From: Longivirga sp036510975
GTDB lineage: Bacteria > Actinomycetota > Actinomycetes > S36-B12 > CAIYMF01
DNA: 64,000 nt
Direction: 5' to 3'
Assembly (NCBI GenBank): GCA_036510975.1
Contig: DATCCY010000072.1
Coordinates: 1 to 64,000, forward strand
In this document: in pieces, positions 6,351 to 15,361 of the stretch
Layout of the letters: each line of letters opens with the position of its first letter
How positions within the stretch are numbered: position 1 is the first letter of the stretch
The notes under the pieces: model-generated
Seen by the model: the letters and a program-made list of their open reading frames with translations, nothing else
What the model was told of the DNA's origin: nothing
The model's database searches: none
Translations under genes and position numbers: made by a program

Positions 6351-8501
6351 TCAGGCGGGGTCGTCGACCGGGACGGGCGGGGACTCGCCTCGGACGATCG
6401 CCAGCACCGGCTCGGCGTAGGCCTCGAGCTTGCGGGCGCCGATCCCGGGGATGCGCACGAGCGCGGCGGCGTCGGTCGGGAGGTCCGTGGCGATGCTCTC
6501 CAGGGTGGCGTCGGTGAGCACGACGTAGGCCGGCACCGAGCGGCGGTCGGCCTCCTCCTTGCGCCAGGACCGCAGCCGCTCCACGAGCTCCTCGTCGTAC
6601 GCCGCCGGGCACGTGCGGCACCGGCCGCGCGCCGACTCGGCGCCCGTGACCAGGGCCGAGCCGCAGACCCGGCAGGTGGCCGGACCGCGACGACGGCCCT
6701 TCGCCGTGCGCGACCCGCTCCCCCGGACCACACCGCCGGACTCGCCGACCGCGGCGTCGGACCCGACGACGGTGTCGAGGAAGGGGGAGCGCTCGCGGCG
6801 TCCGCGGCCGGTCCGGGTGCGGGCCCACGACAGCTCGAGCCGGGTACGGGCTCGGGTGCAGGCGACGTAGAACAGCCGTCGCTCCTCCTCCACCCGCTCA
6901 GGGGTGTCGGCGTACTGGATCGGGAACGTGCCGTCGACGAGACCGACGACGAAGACCGCGTCCCACTCCAGGCCCTTGGCCGCGTGGACGGTGGCGAGGG
7001 TGACGCCGCCGGCCGACGGTGGCGACTGGGTGGCCGCGCGCACGTCGAGCTCGGCGACGAGGTCGACGAGGGTCGCCGACGGGGTCGCGCGGGCGAGGTC
7101 GTCCGCGAGTGTCACGAGGCGCAGCAGGTTCTCCCACCGGTCGCGCACCGCACCTGTGCCGCTGGGCGGCTCCTGCGACCAGTTCATCGACGACAGCACC
7201 GAGCGGACCGCGTCACCGAGCTCGCCCGCCGCCTCGCCGCTGCGCGCGGCACCGCGGATCCGGGTGATCGCCTCGCGGACCTCACCGCGCTCGAAGAACG
7301 CCGACTCACCGCGCAGGACGTAGGGGATGCCGGCCTCGCCGAGCGCCTCCTCGAGCACCTCGGACTGCGCGTTGATGCGATAGAGCACCGCGATCTCGCG
7401 AGCGGGCGTGCCGGCCGCCATCAGCACCGCGACCTGCTTGGCGACCGACGCCGCCTCCGCGGGCTCGTCGTCGAACGTGCGCACCCGCGGCTCGGGGCCG
7501 TCGGGACGGGTGGCCCGCAGCTCGAGGCGCAGCCGCGCCTCGGGCCCTGTGGAGCTGGCGAGCACGCGGTTGGCCAGGGCCACGACCTGCGGGCTGGACC
7601 GGTAGGACCGGACCAGCCGCACCTCGGTCGCGTGCGGGAAGCGGGTGCGGAAGTCGACGAGGTAGGAGGAGCTCGCACCGGTGAAGGTGTAGATGGTCTG
7701 GCTCGCGTCGCCGACCACGCACAGCTCGTCGCGGTCGCCGAGCCAGAGGTCGAGCAGCCGCTGCTGGAGGGGGTTGACGTCCTGGTACTCGTCGACGGTG
7801 AACCAGCGGTAGGCGGTGCGCACCTCGTCGGCGACGTCGGGCCGGGTGTCGAGGATGCCCACGGTGAGCAGCAGGACGTCCTCGAAGTCGATGAGTCCCT
7901 CCTCGGTCTTGCGGTCGTCGTAGGCCGCGTACAGCTCTGCGACGTTGTCGCGGGTGAGGCTGCCGGGCGGCTCCCGACGGGCGGCCAGAGTGGCCGCGAC
8001 GTAGTCCGAGGCGACGACCTGGCTCGACTTCGCCCACTCGATCTCGCTCGCGACGTCGCGCGCGAGCGAGGGGTCGCCGAACCCGGCGCGGCGCAGCACC
8101 GGGCCGACGACGCGGGACTTGCTCGGCAGGATGGCGGGGACCTGGCCACCGACGACGCGAGGCCAGAAGTAGCGCAGCTGGCGCAGCGCGGCGGAGTGGA
8201 AGGTACGTGCCTGCACGCCGTCGACGCCGAGCTCGGCGAGGCGCTGGCGCATCTCCCCCGCGGCGCGGGCGGTGAAGGTGACGGCGAGGGTGCGTCGTGG
8301 GTCGTGCTGGCCCGTGAGGGCGGCGTAGGCGATGCGGTGGGTGATGGCCCGGGTCTTGCCGGTGCCCGCGCCCGCGAGCACCACCACCGGCCCGGACAGC
8401 GCCCTCGCCACCTCGCGCTGCTCCGGGTCGAGCGCCTCGAGCACGTCGTCCGGCGAGCGCGGTCGGCCGCGCGCGGACCGCAGGTCGTCGGAGGCTTTCA
8501 C
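6351..8501 (-). CDS. uvrD2: UvrD2-type ATP-dependent DNA helicase with HRDC domain
   Basis: A 716-residue superfamily 1A helicase. Walker A GAGTGKT is at residues 44-50; motif II (TVDEYQDVN), GDASQTIY and the later motifs (TVHAAKGLEWD, VACTRAR) are all intact. After the motor comes a tetracysteine (CRVC then CRTC, near 585-608) and a C-terminal HRDC domain (last 75 residues). This motor-tetracysteine-HRDC layout is the mark of UvrD2, a 3'-5' helicase that is essential in mycobacteria. It is transcribed toward whiB7 and divergent from mycoredoxin, with 137 bases between. The start ATG is short of upstream alternatives, so I accept it. Confidence 0.93.
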   Translation of the reverse strand: MKASDDLRSARGRPRSPDDVLEALDPEQREVARALSGPVVVLAGAGTGKTRAITHRIAYAALTGQHDPRRTLAVTFTARAAGEMRQRLAELGVDGVQARTFHSAALRQLRYFWPRVVGGQVPAILPSKSRVVGPVLRRAGFGDPSLARDVASEIEWAKSSQVVASDYVAATLAARREPPGSLTRDNVAELYAAYDDRKTEEGLIDFEDVLLLTVGILDTRPDVADEVRTAYRWFTVDEYQDVNPLQQRLLDLWLGDRDELCVVGDASQTIYTFTGASSSYLVDFRTRFPHATEVRLVRSYRSSPQVVALANRVLASSTGPEARLRLELRATRPDGPEPRVRTFDDEPAEAASVAKQVAVLMAAGTPAREIAVLYRINAQSEVLEEALGEAGIPYVLRGESAFFERGEVREAITRIRGAARSGEAAGELGDAVRSVLSSMNWSQEPPSGTGAVRDRWENLLRLVTLADDLARATPSATLVDLVAELDVRAATQSPPSAGGVTLATVHAAKGLEWDAVFVVGLVDGTFPIQYADTPERVEEERRLFYVACTRARTRLELSWARTRTGRGRRERSPFLDTVVGSDAAVGESGGVVRGSGSRTAKGRRRGPATCRVCGSALVTGAESARGRCRTCPAAYDEELVERLRSWRKEEADRRSVPAYVVLTDATLESIATDLPTDAAALVRIPGIGARKLEAYAEPVLAIVRGESPPVPVDDPA

Positions 8502-8638
8502 CCGTCCATCCTCTCAGCCGCCCTCGACCGCGCGGGCACCCCGGCGAGCCGGGAACAACTCGGTGGGGCAGCATGGTTGAAGCGGCAACGGGCTCGGCCG
8601 GCGAGGTCGGGCATGACGACGAAGGAGCGCGATCCGCG

Positions 8639-8878
8639 ATGGCGGTCAAGATGTACACCACGACCTGGTGCGGCTACTGCTCGAGGCTGAAGGCGCAGAT
8701 GACGCGCGAGGGCATCGAGTTCGTCGAGGTCGACATCGAGAACGACCCCGCCGCCGCAGAGCTCGTCGAGAACGTCAACGGCGGCAACCAGACCGTCCCC
8801 ACCCTCGTGTTCCCCGACGGCTCCGCCGCCACGAACCCCAGCATCAAGGACGTCAAGGAGCGGCTCGCCGCGATCTGA
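8639..8878 (+). CDS. Mycoredoxin / glutaredoxin-like protein
   Basis: A 79-residue glutaredoxin-fold protein with the active site CGYC (C11/C14) and the cis-proline region QTVPTLVF. This is the mycoredoxin-1 signature and length; such proteins reduce mycothiol-mixed disulfides in the cytoplasm. The start at 8639 is chosen because it has AAGGAG 9 bases upstream and begins the beta strand before the active site. The longer frame from 8573 adds 22 unlikely residues. It is divergent from uvrD2, as in mycobacteria. Confidence 0.92.
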   Translation: MAVKMYTTTWCGYCSRLKAQMTREGIEFVEVDIENDPAAAELVENVNGGNQTVPTLVFPDGSAATNPSIKDVKERLAAI

Positions 8879-8919
8879 TCCCGGGCGACCTGCCAGCACG
8901 CCTGGCCAGACGCCGGTCC

Positions 8920-8952
8920 CGGCCCCGCGCGACCTCCCGGTCCGCGGGGCCG
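8920..8952 (+). terminator. Hairpin terminator after mycoredoxin
   Basis: A perfect 10-bp stem (8920-8929 with 8943-8952) and 13-base loop, 41 bases after the mycoredoxin stop and just before the GNAT gene. There is no U-tract. Confidence 0.65.
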
Positions 8953-8982
8953 ACTCATGCCCGGACCCGTCATGATCGGCAC

Positions 8983-9504
8983 GTGGGAGACGCGCCGCTC
9001 GAGATCCGAGCACCGCGAGCCGACGAGCTGCTCGCCGTCGCCGAGGTGCGAGTCGCGTCGTGGCGGGCGGCGTACGCCGGTCTGGTCCCCGACTCCGAGC
9101 TCGCGGCCATCGGCGAACCGGACCGGCTCGAGGGCTGGGCCGAACGAGCGAGGACCTCGACCGAGGCCAGGCTCCTCGTCGCGCTGCTGGGCGGCAAGGT
9201 CGTGGGCTTCTCGGCGTACGGCGCGGAGCGCTCCGAGCTCGCGCCGGCCGTGGCGCACCGCGGGGAGGTCTACGCGATCTACGTCCGTCCGGACCGGTGG
9301 GGCGCCGGCGCGGGCCATGCGCTGATGACCGCGACCTGCGACGCGCTGCGGCGCGACGGCTACGACGCCGTGAGCCTGTGGGTGCTCGAGGGCAATGCGC
9401 GCGGCATCGCGTTCTACCTGCGCTCCGGCTTCGTGCCGACGGGGGACGTCACCGAGTCGACGTTGGACGCCCTGCCCGAGGCCCGCTACGCGCGCAGCCT
9501 GTGA
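8983..9504 (+). CDS. GNAT-family N-acetyltransferase
   Basis: A 173-residue protein of the Gcn5-related acetyltransferase fold. The N-terminal strand/helix (IRAPRADELLAVAEVR) is followed by a tryptophan-containing segment and motif A (VYAIYVRPDRWGAGAGHALM), where R-x-x-G-x-G/A binds the acetyl-CoA pyrophosphate. Motif B (LWVLEGNARGIAFYLRSGF) is typical. The acceptor is unknown; it could be an aminoglycoside, an amino acid or a peptide. GTG 8983 is chosen because the conserved fold starts directly after it. It stands alone after a terminator. Confidence 0.85.
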   Translation: MGDAPLEIRAPRADELLAVAEVRVASWRAAYAGLVPDSELAAIGEPDRLEGWAERARTSTEARLLVALLGGKVVGFSAYGAERSELAPAVAHRGEVYAIYVRPDRWGAGAGHALMTATCDALRRDGYDAVSLWVLEGNARGIAFYLRSGFVPTGDVTESTLDALPEARYARSL

Positions 9505-9511
9505 CCTGCGG

Positions 9512-9691
9512 TCAGCTGTTCTGGTGCCCGACCCAGCCGATGCGCGCCATGATCTCGTAGGGCTTCGAGATCGACTTGTGGCAACGGCTGCACACGATCG
9601 TCGGCGTCCCGTCGTCGGGGTCCGTCGCGTCGTGCCAGCGGTGCAGCCCGATCCGACAGCGCAACGACGTGCTCGTCTGGCGTACGGCCAC
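9512..9691 (-). CDS. Very small zinc-binding protein (59 aa)
   Basis: A 59-residue frame on the minus strand. Its motifs are LRCRIGLHRW near the N-terminus and VCSRCHKS in the middle, giving a Cys-His plus CxxC/H zinc-ribbon pattern, and it ends with a tryptophan-bearing tail. A GAGGGGGG ribosome binding site lies 5 bases before the GTG at 9691. Small proteins with an RC..G.H.W / CxRC layout recur in actinobacterial genomes, but I know no function. It sits convergent to the GNAT gene with a 7-base gap, and its own upstream region is divergent from the AraC gene. Confidence 0.6.
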   Translation of the reverse strand: MAVRQTSTSLRCRIGLHRWHDATDPDDGTPTIVCSRCHKSISKPYEIMARIGWVGHQNS

Positions 9692-9827
9692 GACAGCCCC
9701 CCTCTGTGCGGCAGGTGAGCCTGCCTTGCAAGATCAACATACTCCCGCTCGGACCGATCGCATCCCCCGCATCGGGTTTCCTGTCGCGTTCCCCGGCCGA
9801 AGCGCCCGGGCCACCTAGGCTGACCGG

Positions 9828-10262
9828 GTGCCGTCCGCCCGCACGCCCGTCCCCGCGGTCCGCCACCTCGTGCGCGCCCGCGACCTCGCCGACGCGCGCT
9901 ACACCGAGCCGCTCACCGTCGACGACCTCGCGGCCGCCGCCTGCCTGTCGCGCGCCCACTTCAGCCGCGAGTTCCGACGCGCGTTCGGGGAGACGCCGTA
10001 CTCCTACCTGCTCACGCGGCGTCTCGAGCGGGCCGCGACCCTGCTGCGCGGCACCGACTACACGGTGGCCGACATCTGCATGCAGGTCGGTCTCACGAGC
10101 GTGGGGTCGTTCACGACGAGCTTCACGAAGGCCTACGGCGTGAGCCCGACGCAGTACCGCGCGCAGTTCCCCTCGGCCGCCAGCCTGGCGCGGATCCCGC
10201 TCTGCGTGCTCAAGGCCTACGGCCGCCCCGGGAACAGCACGATCGGAGAAGACGCCGGGTGA
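9828..10262 (+). CDS. AraC-family DNA-binding regulator (HTH domain only)
   Basis: A 144-residue protein that is almost only an AraC DNA-binding domain with two helix-turn-helix units (TVDDLAAAACLSRAHFSREF, then VADICMQVGLTSVGSFTTSF, then the YGVSPTQYR signature). There is no separate sensor domain, so its ligand may be read elsewhere or it may be constitutive. It lies 52 bases before the VOC gene on the same strand. AraC/VOC pairs of this kind are common in actinobacteria, and the regulator probably controls the pair. The start is GTG at 9828. Confidence 0.88.
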   Translation: MPSARTPVPAVRHLVRARDLADARYTEPLTVDDLAAAACLSRAHFSREFRRAFGETPYSYLLTRRLERAATLLRGTDYTVADICMQVGLTSVGSFTTSFTKAYGVSPTQYRAQFPSAASLARIPLCVLKAYGRPGNSTIGEDAG

Positions 10263-10314
10263 GCGGCCTGCCTAACGTCGACGCACCGACAGCCCGAGAC
10301 CACCGGAGGACACC

Positions 10315-10737
10315 GTGATCCGCATCAGCACCACCCAGCTCTGGGTGCACGACCAGGACGAGGCTCTCGCGTTCTGGCGCGACAAGGTCGGCTTCGAGGT
10401 GCGCGAGGACGTCACCGTCGCCGAGATGGGCAACTTTCGCTGGCTGTCGCTCGCTCCGCCCGGGCAGGACGACATCGCCGTCGTGCTCATGGCCATCCCC
10501 GGCCCGCCGATGATCGACGCCGGCACGAGCCAGGAGATCGCCGCGCTCACGGCGAAGGGCTTCGCCGGCACGGTGTTCCTCACGACCGACGACTGCCTGA
10601 AGTCCTACGAGGAGATGTCCGCGCGCGGCGTCGAGTTCACCGAGAAGCCGACCCAGCAGCCCTACGGCATCGACGCCGGCTTCCGCGACCCGTCGGGCAA
10701 CAGCATCCGCCTCGCGCAGCGCTCGCCGATGGGCTGA
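10315..10737 (+). CDS. VOC-family (glyoxalase/dioxygenase fold) protein
   Basis: A 140-residue vicinal-oxygen-chelate protein with two paired beta-alpha-beta-beta-beta units. A metal-type E/H pattern is visible at LWVHDQDEALAFW and FRDPSGNSIRLAQ, where the DPSGN turn is the family signature. The ribosome binding site is excellent (GGAGGACACC GTG). Its substrate is unknown; such proteins act as glyoxalases, resistance proteins or dioxygenases. It follows an AraC-type regulator and is probably under its control. Confidence 0.85.
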   Translation: MIRISTTQLWVHDQDEALAFWRDKVGFEVREDVTVAEMGNFRWLSLAPPGQDDIAVVLMAIPGPPMIDAGTSQEIAALTAKGFAGTVFLTTDDCLKSYEEMSARGVEFTEKPTQQPYGIDAGFRDPSGNSIRLAQRSPMG

Positions 10738-10792
10738 CCCCGACCCCGGTCCGGGCGGCGTCCTAGGCTCGGGACGCGAGCGACGGGGAGGG

Positions 10793-11503
10793 ATGGCTGT
10801 GGCGGGAGGTCTGCGCGGCCTCTGGCGGCGCACGACGGCCTCGCTGCGCGTCGCGATCGGGGACGTGACCTTCGGGATGGAGGACGGCGCGGTCTCGGTG
10901 GCCGGGCTCGTGTTCGGCGTCTCGGCGGGCACCGACGACAGCAGGGTCGTCGTCCTGGCGGGCGCGACGGGCGCCGTGGCGGGTGCCGTCTCGATGATGG
11001 CCGGGCGCTACCTCGACGTGCAGTCGATGGGCCACCGCTCCGACACCCTGCTCGCCTCCACGCGGGCCAGGGTGGTGAGGCACCCGCACGCCTACCTCGC
11101 GCGTGCCTCCGCTCGGCTGCGTGCCGGCGGCTTCACCGCGGATGAGGCCCAGGTGACGGTCGAGGCGCTACGCCGCAACCCGCAGGCCCTCGCCGATCAC
11201 GTGATCGCCTACGAGCTCGGAGCCGTCTCGCGACCCGAGGCGTCCGCGATGTCGCACGCGCTGTGGATGTTCGTCGCCGACCTGCTCGCGGCGAGCGTCC
11301 CGGTGCTCCCGTTCGTGTTCCTGCCGCTCGAGCAGGCGCGGCTCGTGTCGCTCGTCATCACCGGCGTCCTCATGGCCGCCCTCGGCGTCGCCCGCGGACG
11401 GATCGGCGGCGTGAACGTCTACCGCACCGCGCTCGAAACTCTGGCGATCGCCGGAGCCGCGGCGCTGGCCGGCGTCGTGATCGGCAGCCTCGTCAGCCGA
11501 TAG
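10793..11503 (+). CDS. VIT1/CCC1-family transporter-like membrane protein
   Basis: A 236-residue membrane protein of the VIT1/CCC1 iron and manganese transporter family. The N-terminal region (FGMEDGAVSVAGLVFGVS) is the typical first helix with the metal-adjacent D/G pattern, followed by AVSMMAGRYLDVQS. A cytoplasmic loop carries alternating charged residues, and three C-terminal helices follow. Bacterial homologues are thought to export Fe/Mn. An ATG lies at 10793 after GGGAGG. The stop lies in the stem of a hairpin shared with convergent nudC. Confidence 0.8.
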   Translation: MAVAGGLRGLWRRTTASLRVAIGDVTFGMEDGAVSVAGLVFGVSAGTDDSRVVVLAGATGAVAGAVSMMAGRYLDVQSMGHRSDTLLASTRARVVRHPHAYLARASARLRAGGFTADEAQVTVEALRRNPQALADHVIAYELGAVSRPEASAMSHALWMFVADLLAASVPVLPFVFLPLEQARLVSLVITGVLMAALGVARGRIGGVNVYRTALETLAIAGAAALAGVVIGSLVSR

Positions 11504-11539
11504 CCGCAGCGCGCTGCCGGCGACGCGATCCGGCTATCG
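11498..11539. terminator. Bidirectional hairpin between the VIT1-like gene and nudC
   Basis: The inverted repeat CGATAGCCG (11498-11506) pairs with CGGCTATCG (11531-11539). It includes the VIT1-like stop codon and lies between two convergent genes. Confidence 0.55.
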
Positions 11540-11561
11540 CCTCACGACCGGCACCGCACCG

Positions 11562-12509
11562 CTAGGGCCGCGACCAGGAGCCGGGGAGCTCCTCGCCGTA
11601 CCAGTGCTCGACAAGGCGACGGGCGATGGACACCCGTGGGGGGATCTTCACGGTGCCGTCCTCGCAGCCGGCCCTGATCTGCTCGCGGGTGAACCAGCGG
11701 ACCTCGGAGATCTCGACGCCGTCCGGGCGCGCCTCGGGCGACCCCGGAGCCAGCCGTGCGTGGTAGCCGAGCATGAGGCTGGCGGGGAACGGCCACGGCT
11801 GCGAGCCGAGGTAGTCGAGCCGGTCGACGAGCACGCCGGCCTCCTCGGCCATCTCGCGCAGCACGGTCATCTCCGCGGACTCCCCCGCCTCGACGAAGCC
11901 GGCGAGGGTGGAGAAGAAGCCCTCGGGCCACTCGGCGCGGCGGCCGAGCAGCACGCGGTCGTCGTCGTCGCGGATCAGCACGATGACCGCCGGGTCCGAG
12001 CGCGGGAAGTGCTGGCTGGCGTCCTGCGGACAGGTCCGCGACCAGCCGCACTGCGAGGCCACGGTCGCGGCGCCGCACCTCGGGCAGCGCGGATGCGTCG
12101 CGTGCCAGTTCGCGAGCGCCACGGCCATCACGAGCAGCCCGGAGTCCCGGTCGCCGAGCCGGGCGCCGGTCTCGCGCAGCCCCTCCCACCGGGTGCCGTC
12201 CGGCGCGTCCCACGGCTCGATCGCGCCGTCGACGAGGAGCGCGACGTGGGTCGTGTCGTCGTGCACGGCGAGCAGCACCCGGACTCCGTCGTACGCCGCC
12301 CCGCGGGGCGGGAGCTGGACGAGGTGGTCGCCGTCGTCGCCCGACGGGTCGCCCGAGACGAGCGCGCGCCCCCGATGGACGAGGACGACGCGGGTCGCGG
12401 GATCGGCCCAAGCGGCGTCGAACCACGCGGCGTCGTCGCGACGCTCCGCGGCGCGGTCGAGATCGCCGCGCGCGAGCGCGAGCGCGTCCAGCAGTCCGCG
12501 GTCGGGCAC
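11562..12509 (-). CDS. nudC: NAD(+) diphosphatase (NADH pyrophosphatase)
   Basis: A 315-residue Nudix enzyme with the full NudC layout: an N-terminal domain, a zinc ribbon near 141-160 (CPRC..CGWSRTCP), a Nudix box at about 202-224 (GFVEAGES....REMAEEAGV), and the NADH-specific SQPWPFP motif just after it. It hydrolyses NAD(H) to NMN and AMP, and in bacteria also removes NAD caps from RNA. The third and fourth zinc ligands deviate from the usual order (CGW..CP). The GTG start lies 4 bases after the stop of the M20 gene, so they form an operon. nudC lies near mycoredoxin and adnAB in mycobacteria too. Confidence 0.92.
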   Translation of the reverse strand: MPDRGLLDALALARGDLDRAAERRDDAAWFDAAWADPATRVVLVHRGRALVSGDPSGDDGDHLVQLPPRGAAYDGVRVLLAVHDDTTHVALLVDGAIEPWDAPDGTRWEGLRETGARLGDRDSGLLVMAVALANWHATHPRCPRCGAATVASQCGWSRTCPQDASQHFPRSDPAVIVLIRDDDDRVLLGRRAEWPEGFFSTLAGFVEAGESAEMTVLREMAEEAGVLVDRLDYLGSQPWPFPASLMLGYHARLAPGSPEARPDGVEISEVRWFTREQIRAGCEDGTVKIPPRVSIARRLVEHWYGEELPGSWSRP

Positions 12510-12513
12510 GGCC

Positions 12514-13947
12514 TCAGCGGTCCCAGGTCTCGGCGAGATCGGTCCACAGGTAGGCGGCCGCCTCGGCGCCCGCGAGCAGGAACTCGACGTCGGCCTTCTC
12601 GTTCGGCGCGTGGATCCGGTCGTCGGGCAGTCCCACGCCGAGGAACACGACCGGCGCCTCGAGGATCGCCGCGAGCGCCGCCTGCGGCCCGCTGCCGCCC
12701 TCGCGGGTGTAGAGGACCTCCCTGTCGAAGGCGCGCGCCATCGAGCGGGTGACGCTCTGCAGCGCGGGGTGGTCGAGCGGGGTGAGGAACGGTCCGACGC
12801 CGGCCTTCTCGTACCTCGGCGTCACCTCGATCCCGTCCGGGATCGTGCCATCGGCGTGCAGCAGCTCGAGCCACCGCTCGAACGCGGGCTGCACGTCGCC
12901 CGGGCTCTGGGCCGCGACGAGCCGGAACGACAGCTTCACGTGAGCCTCGCTCGGGATGATCGTCTTGCCGCCGGGACCGGTGTAGCCGCCCCAGATCCCG
13001 TTGACCTCGGCAGTCGGACGGGCCCAGATCCGCTCGAAGGTCGAGAAGCCGTTCTCGCCGTACGTCGCGGAGGACTGGGCGTCGGCGAGCCAGCGCGCCT
13101 CGTCGAAGGGGAGGCGGGCCAGCAGCTCGCGCTCGCGGTCGGTGAGCGGGATGACGTCGTCGTAGAAGCCGGGCAGCGTGACGTGGCCGTCCTCGTCGTG
13201 CAGCCGCGCGACGATGCGCGCGAGGACCGTCGCCGGGTTGGGCACGGCGCCGCCGAACGAGCCGGAGTGCAGGTCCCCCGACGGTCCGCGCACGTCGAGA
13301 GCGACCTCGACCATGCCGCGCATGCCGACGCAGACCGAGATGGCGTCGCGGCCGTAGACGCCCGTGTCGCTCACGACGACGACGTCGCAGCGCAGCTCCT
13401 CGCGGTGCGTCGTGAGCAGCTCGGCGAAGTGGATCGAGCCGGACTCCTCCTCGCCCTCGATGATGAGCTTGAGGTTGACGGCGGGCGACGTGCGACCGGT
13501 CGTCGCGAGGTGAGCGGCGAGCCCGACGACGTGGAAGCAGACCTGGCCCTTGTCGTCGATCGCACCCCGACCGACGAGCTCCTCGCCGTGCGCCGTGGCT
13601 CGGACCAGCGGCTCCCACGGCGCCGTCTCCCACAGCTCGACCGGATCGGCGGGCTGCACGTCGTGGTGGCCGTAGACGAGCACGGTCGGCGCGTCGGCGT
13701 CCTCGCTCGGCCACTCGGCGTAGACCGCCGGCAGGCCTGCGGTCGGCCAGATCTCCACGGTGGGGAACCCGGCACGCAGCAGTCGCTGCGCCAGCCAGTC
13801 GGCGCTGCGCGAGACCTCGTCGGCGTACGCCGGGTCGGCGCTGATGCTCGGGATGCGCAGCCACTCAGACAGCTCCTCGACCAGCTGCTGACGGTGGTCG
13901 GCCACGTAGGCGCGGACGGCGGGGTCGAAGGGGGCGTCGTGGCTCAC
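12514..13947 (-). CDS. M20-family dipeptidase / metallopeptidase
   Basis: A 477-residue M20 peptidase. The metal motifs are YGHHDVQPAD (His, near 92), GRGAIDDKGQ (bridging Asp with catalytic Asp nearby), EGEEESGS (catalytic Glu pair), and a downstream GG.TIIPSEA lid-type region. It has the length of carnosinase-like dipeptidases. It probably cleaves dipeptides or N-acyl amino acids in the cytoplasm; the exact substrate is not determinable. GTG start. It is co-transcribed with nudC through a 4-base gap and is divergent from the acyltransferase. Confidence 0.9.
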   Translation of the reverse strand: MSHDAPFDPAVRAYVADHRQQLVEELSEWLRIPSISADPAYADEVSRSADWLAQRLLRAGFPTVEIWPTAGLPAVYAEWPSEDADAPTVLVYGHHDVQPADPVELWETAPWEPLVRATAHGEELVGRGAIDDKGQVCFHVVGLAAHLATTGRTSPAVNLKLIIEGEEESGSIHFAELLTTHREELRCDVVVVSDTGVYGRDAISVCVGMRGMVEVALDVRGPSGDLHSGSFGGAVPNPATVLARIVARLHDEDGHVTLPGFYDDVIPLTDRERELLARLPFDEARWLADAQSSATYGENGFSTFERIWARPTAEVNGIWGGYTGPGGKTIIPSEAHVKLSFRLVAAQSPGDVQPAFERWLELLHADGTIPDGIEVTPRYEKAGVGPFLTPLDHPALQSVTRSMARAFDREVLYTREGGSGPQAALAAILEAPVVFLGVGLPDDRIHAPNEKADVEFLLAGAEAAAYLWTDLAETWDR

Positions 13948-14023
13948 GCGCCGACCCTACGACGCGGCCCGGGCCACCGCCCCCGGCGCGTGGTCGGCGG
14001 CTGCGGCGGCACCGCGTGGGAGG

Positions 14024-15325
14024 ATGCCGGACGAGGGCGTGACGGTGGCACCGCCGCGCAGCACCCGACGGACAGCAGGTGGGCGGCCGGTGGCGAAGGG
14101 AACGCAGCAGAGGTTCATCGGCCAGCTGACCGGTGTGCGCTTCGTGGCGGCCTTCTGGGTGCTGCTCTACCACTACCAGGGCGCGCTGGCGACCGCGGGC
14201 CTCCTCGTCCCGGTGCTGCACGAGGTGCTGCGCGTGGGCCGGCTCGGCGTCGACCTGTTCTTCGCCCTGTCGGGCTTCATCCTGACCCACACCTACCTGT
14301 CCCGGATGGGCCCGAGCATCACCTGGCCGAGGTCGCGGCACTTCCTGTGGCTGCGCCTCGCTCGCATCTACCCGGTGCACTTCGTGATGCTCAACGTCGC
14401 CGGTCTCGCCGTGATCGCGCAGCAGAAGTTCGGGTCGTCGACCGCGGGCAGCCGCGACTGGCTCAACGCCAAGGACTACCTCAAGCAGGTCCTCCTCATC
14501 CACGAGTGGGGACCGAACCCTCAGCGCGGCTGGAACTTCCCGGCCTGGTCGCTGTCGATGGAGTGGCTGGCCTACCTGCTCTTCCCGCTGCTGGTCCTCG
14601 CCCTGTTCCGCTTCCACCAGCGGCTGAGCAACCGGACGATCGCGCTGCTGTGGTGCGCCGTGCTCGTGCCGCTGCTCTGGTACGGCATCGCCTACTACGG
14701 CGACCCGTACTACATCTCCGACTGGGGCTCGACGATCCGCATCCTCACGGAGTTCACGGCGGGTGGCCTGACCTACCTGTTCGTCCTGCGGCAGTGGGAC
14801 GCGACGCCGGGCGGCGTGAAGCCGCGGGTCGAGCGCCTCGCCACGACGCTGTCGGTCGCCATCCCCGTGGTCATCGTGCTCACCGCGGTGGGGCTCGGGC
14901 ACGTCGGCGCGCTGCAGTGGTCGGTGAGCGACCTGCCCGACACCCCCAATGCCGCGGACCTGCCGCCCAAGTACCACCTGATCCTGGTGCCGCTGCTGAT
15001 CGCGTGGATCGGCGCGCTGGCGCTGACCTCGCGCGGGCCGTCGAAGTACCTCTCCACCGACCGGCTGGTGCTCGGCGGGTTCGTCTCGTTCTCGCTCTAC
15101 ATGACGCACACCGTCTGGTACGGCCTGTGGCGCGCCGGCATGAAGGCCGTCCACATCGACGGCGGGATCCTCTACCTGGTGTCCTTCGTCGGCCTCGTGG
15201 TCGGCGCCGTCGTGATCGCCTGGCTGATGTGGCGCTACGTCGAGGAGCCGGCACGCGAGTGGATGCGCAAGCGCAGCGGCGAACGCCCCAAACCGATAGA
15301 AGAACAAGCCCTGGAACACAACTGA
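14024..15325 (+). CDS. Acyltransferase-3-family membrane protein
   Basis: A 433-residue acyltransferase 3 (OafA-type) membrane protein. The family catalytic His is in LYHYQG early in the protein (residues 47-49), and RLGVDLFFALSGFILT (residues 72-87) follows, matching the family R/H-x-x-D-x-F-F-x-L-S-G-F pattern. About ten membrane helices end with EEPAREW, the family close. It likely acetylates a cell-wall or exopolysaccharide sugar. The ATG at 14024 directly abuts GGGAGG, which is too close. GTG 14045 or 14090 may be the real start. Confidence 0.85.
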   Translation: MPDEGVTVAPPRSTRRTAGGRPVAKGTQQRFIGQLTGVRFVAAFWVLLYHYQGALATAGLLVPVLHEVLRVGRLGVDLFFALSGFILTHTYLSRMGPSITWPRSRHFLWLRLARIYPVHFVMLNVAGLAVIAQQKFGSSTAGSRDWLNAKDYLKQVLLIHEWGPNPQRGWNFPAWSLSMEWLAYLLFPLLVLALFRFHQRLSNRTIALLWCAVLVPLLWYGIAYYGDPYYISDWGSTIRILTEFTAGGLTYLFVLRQWDATPGGVKPRVERLATTLSVAIPVVIVLTAVGLGHVGALQWSVSDLPDTPNAADLPPKYHLILVPLLIAWIGALALTSRGPSKYLSTDRLVLGGFVSFSLYMTHTVWYGLWRAGMKAVHIDGGILYLVSFVGLVVGAVVIAWLMWRYVEEPAREWMRKRSGERPKPIEEQALEHN

Positions 15326-15361
15326 CCGCCCACAGTTCCTTCGCTCACGGTGTCCACAACT

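Noticed and set aside
5082..8690. Open frame of 1202 codons on the plus strand over whiB7 and uvrD2
   Set aside because: Antisense to whiB7 and uvrD2, which have clear motifs and ribosome binding sites; low-complexity composition.
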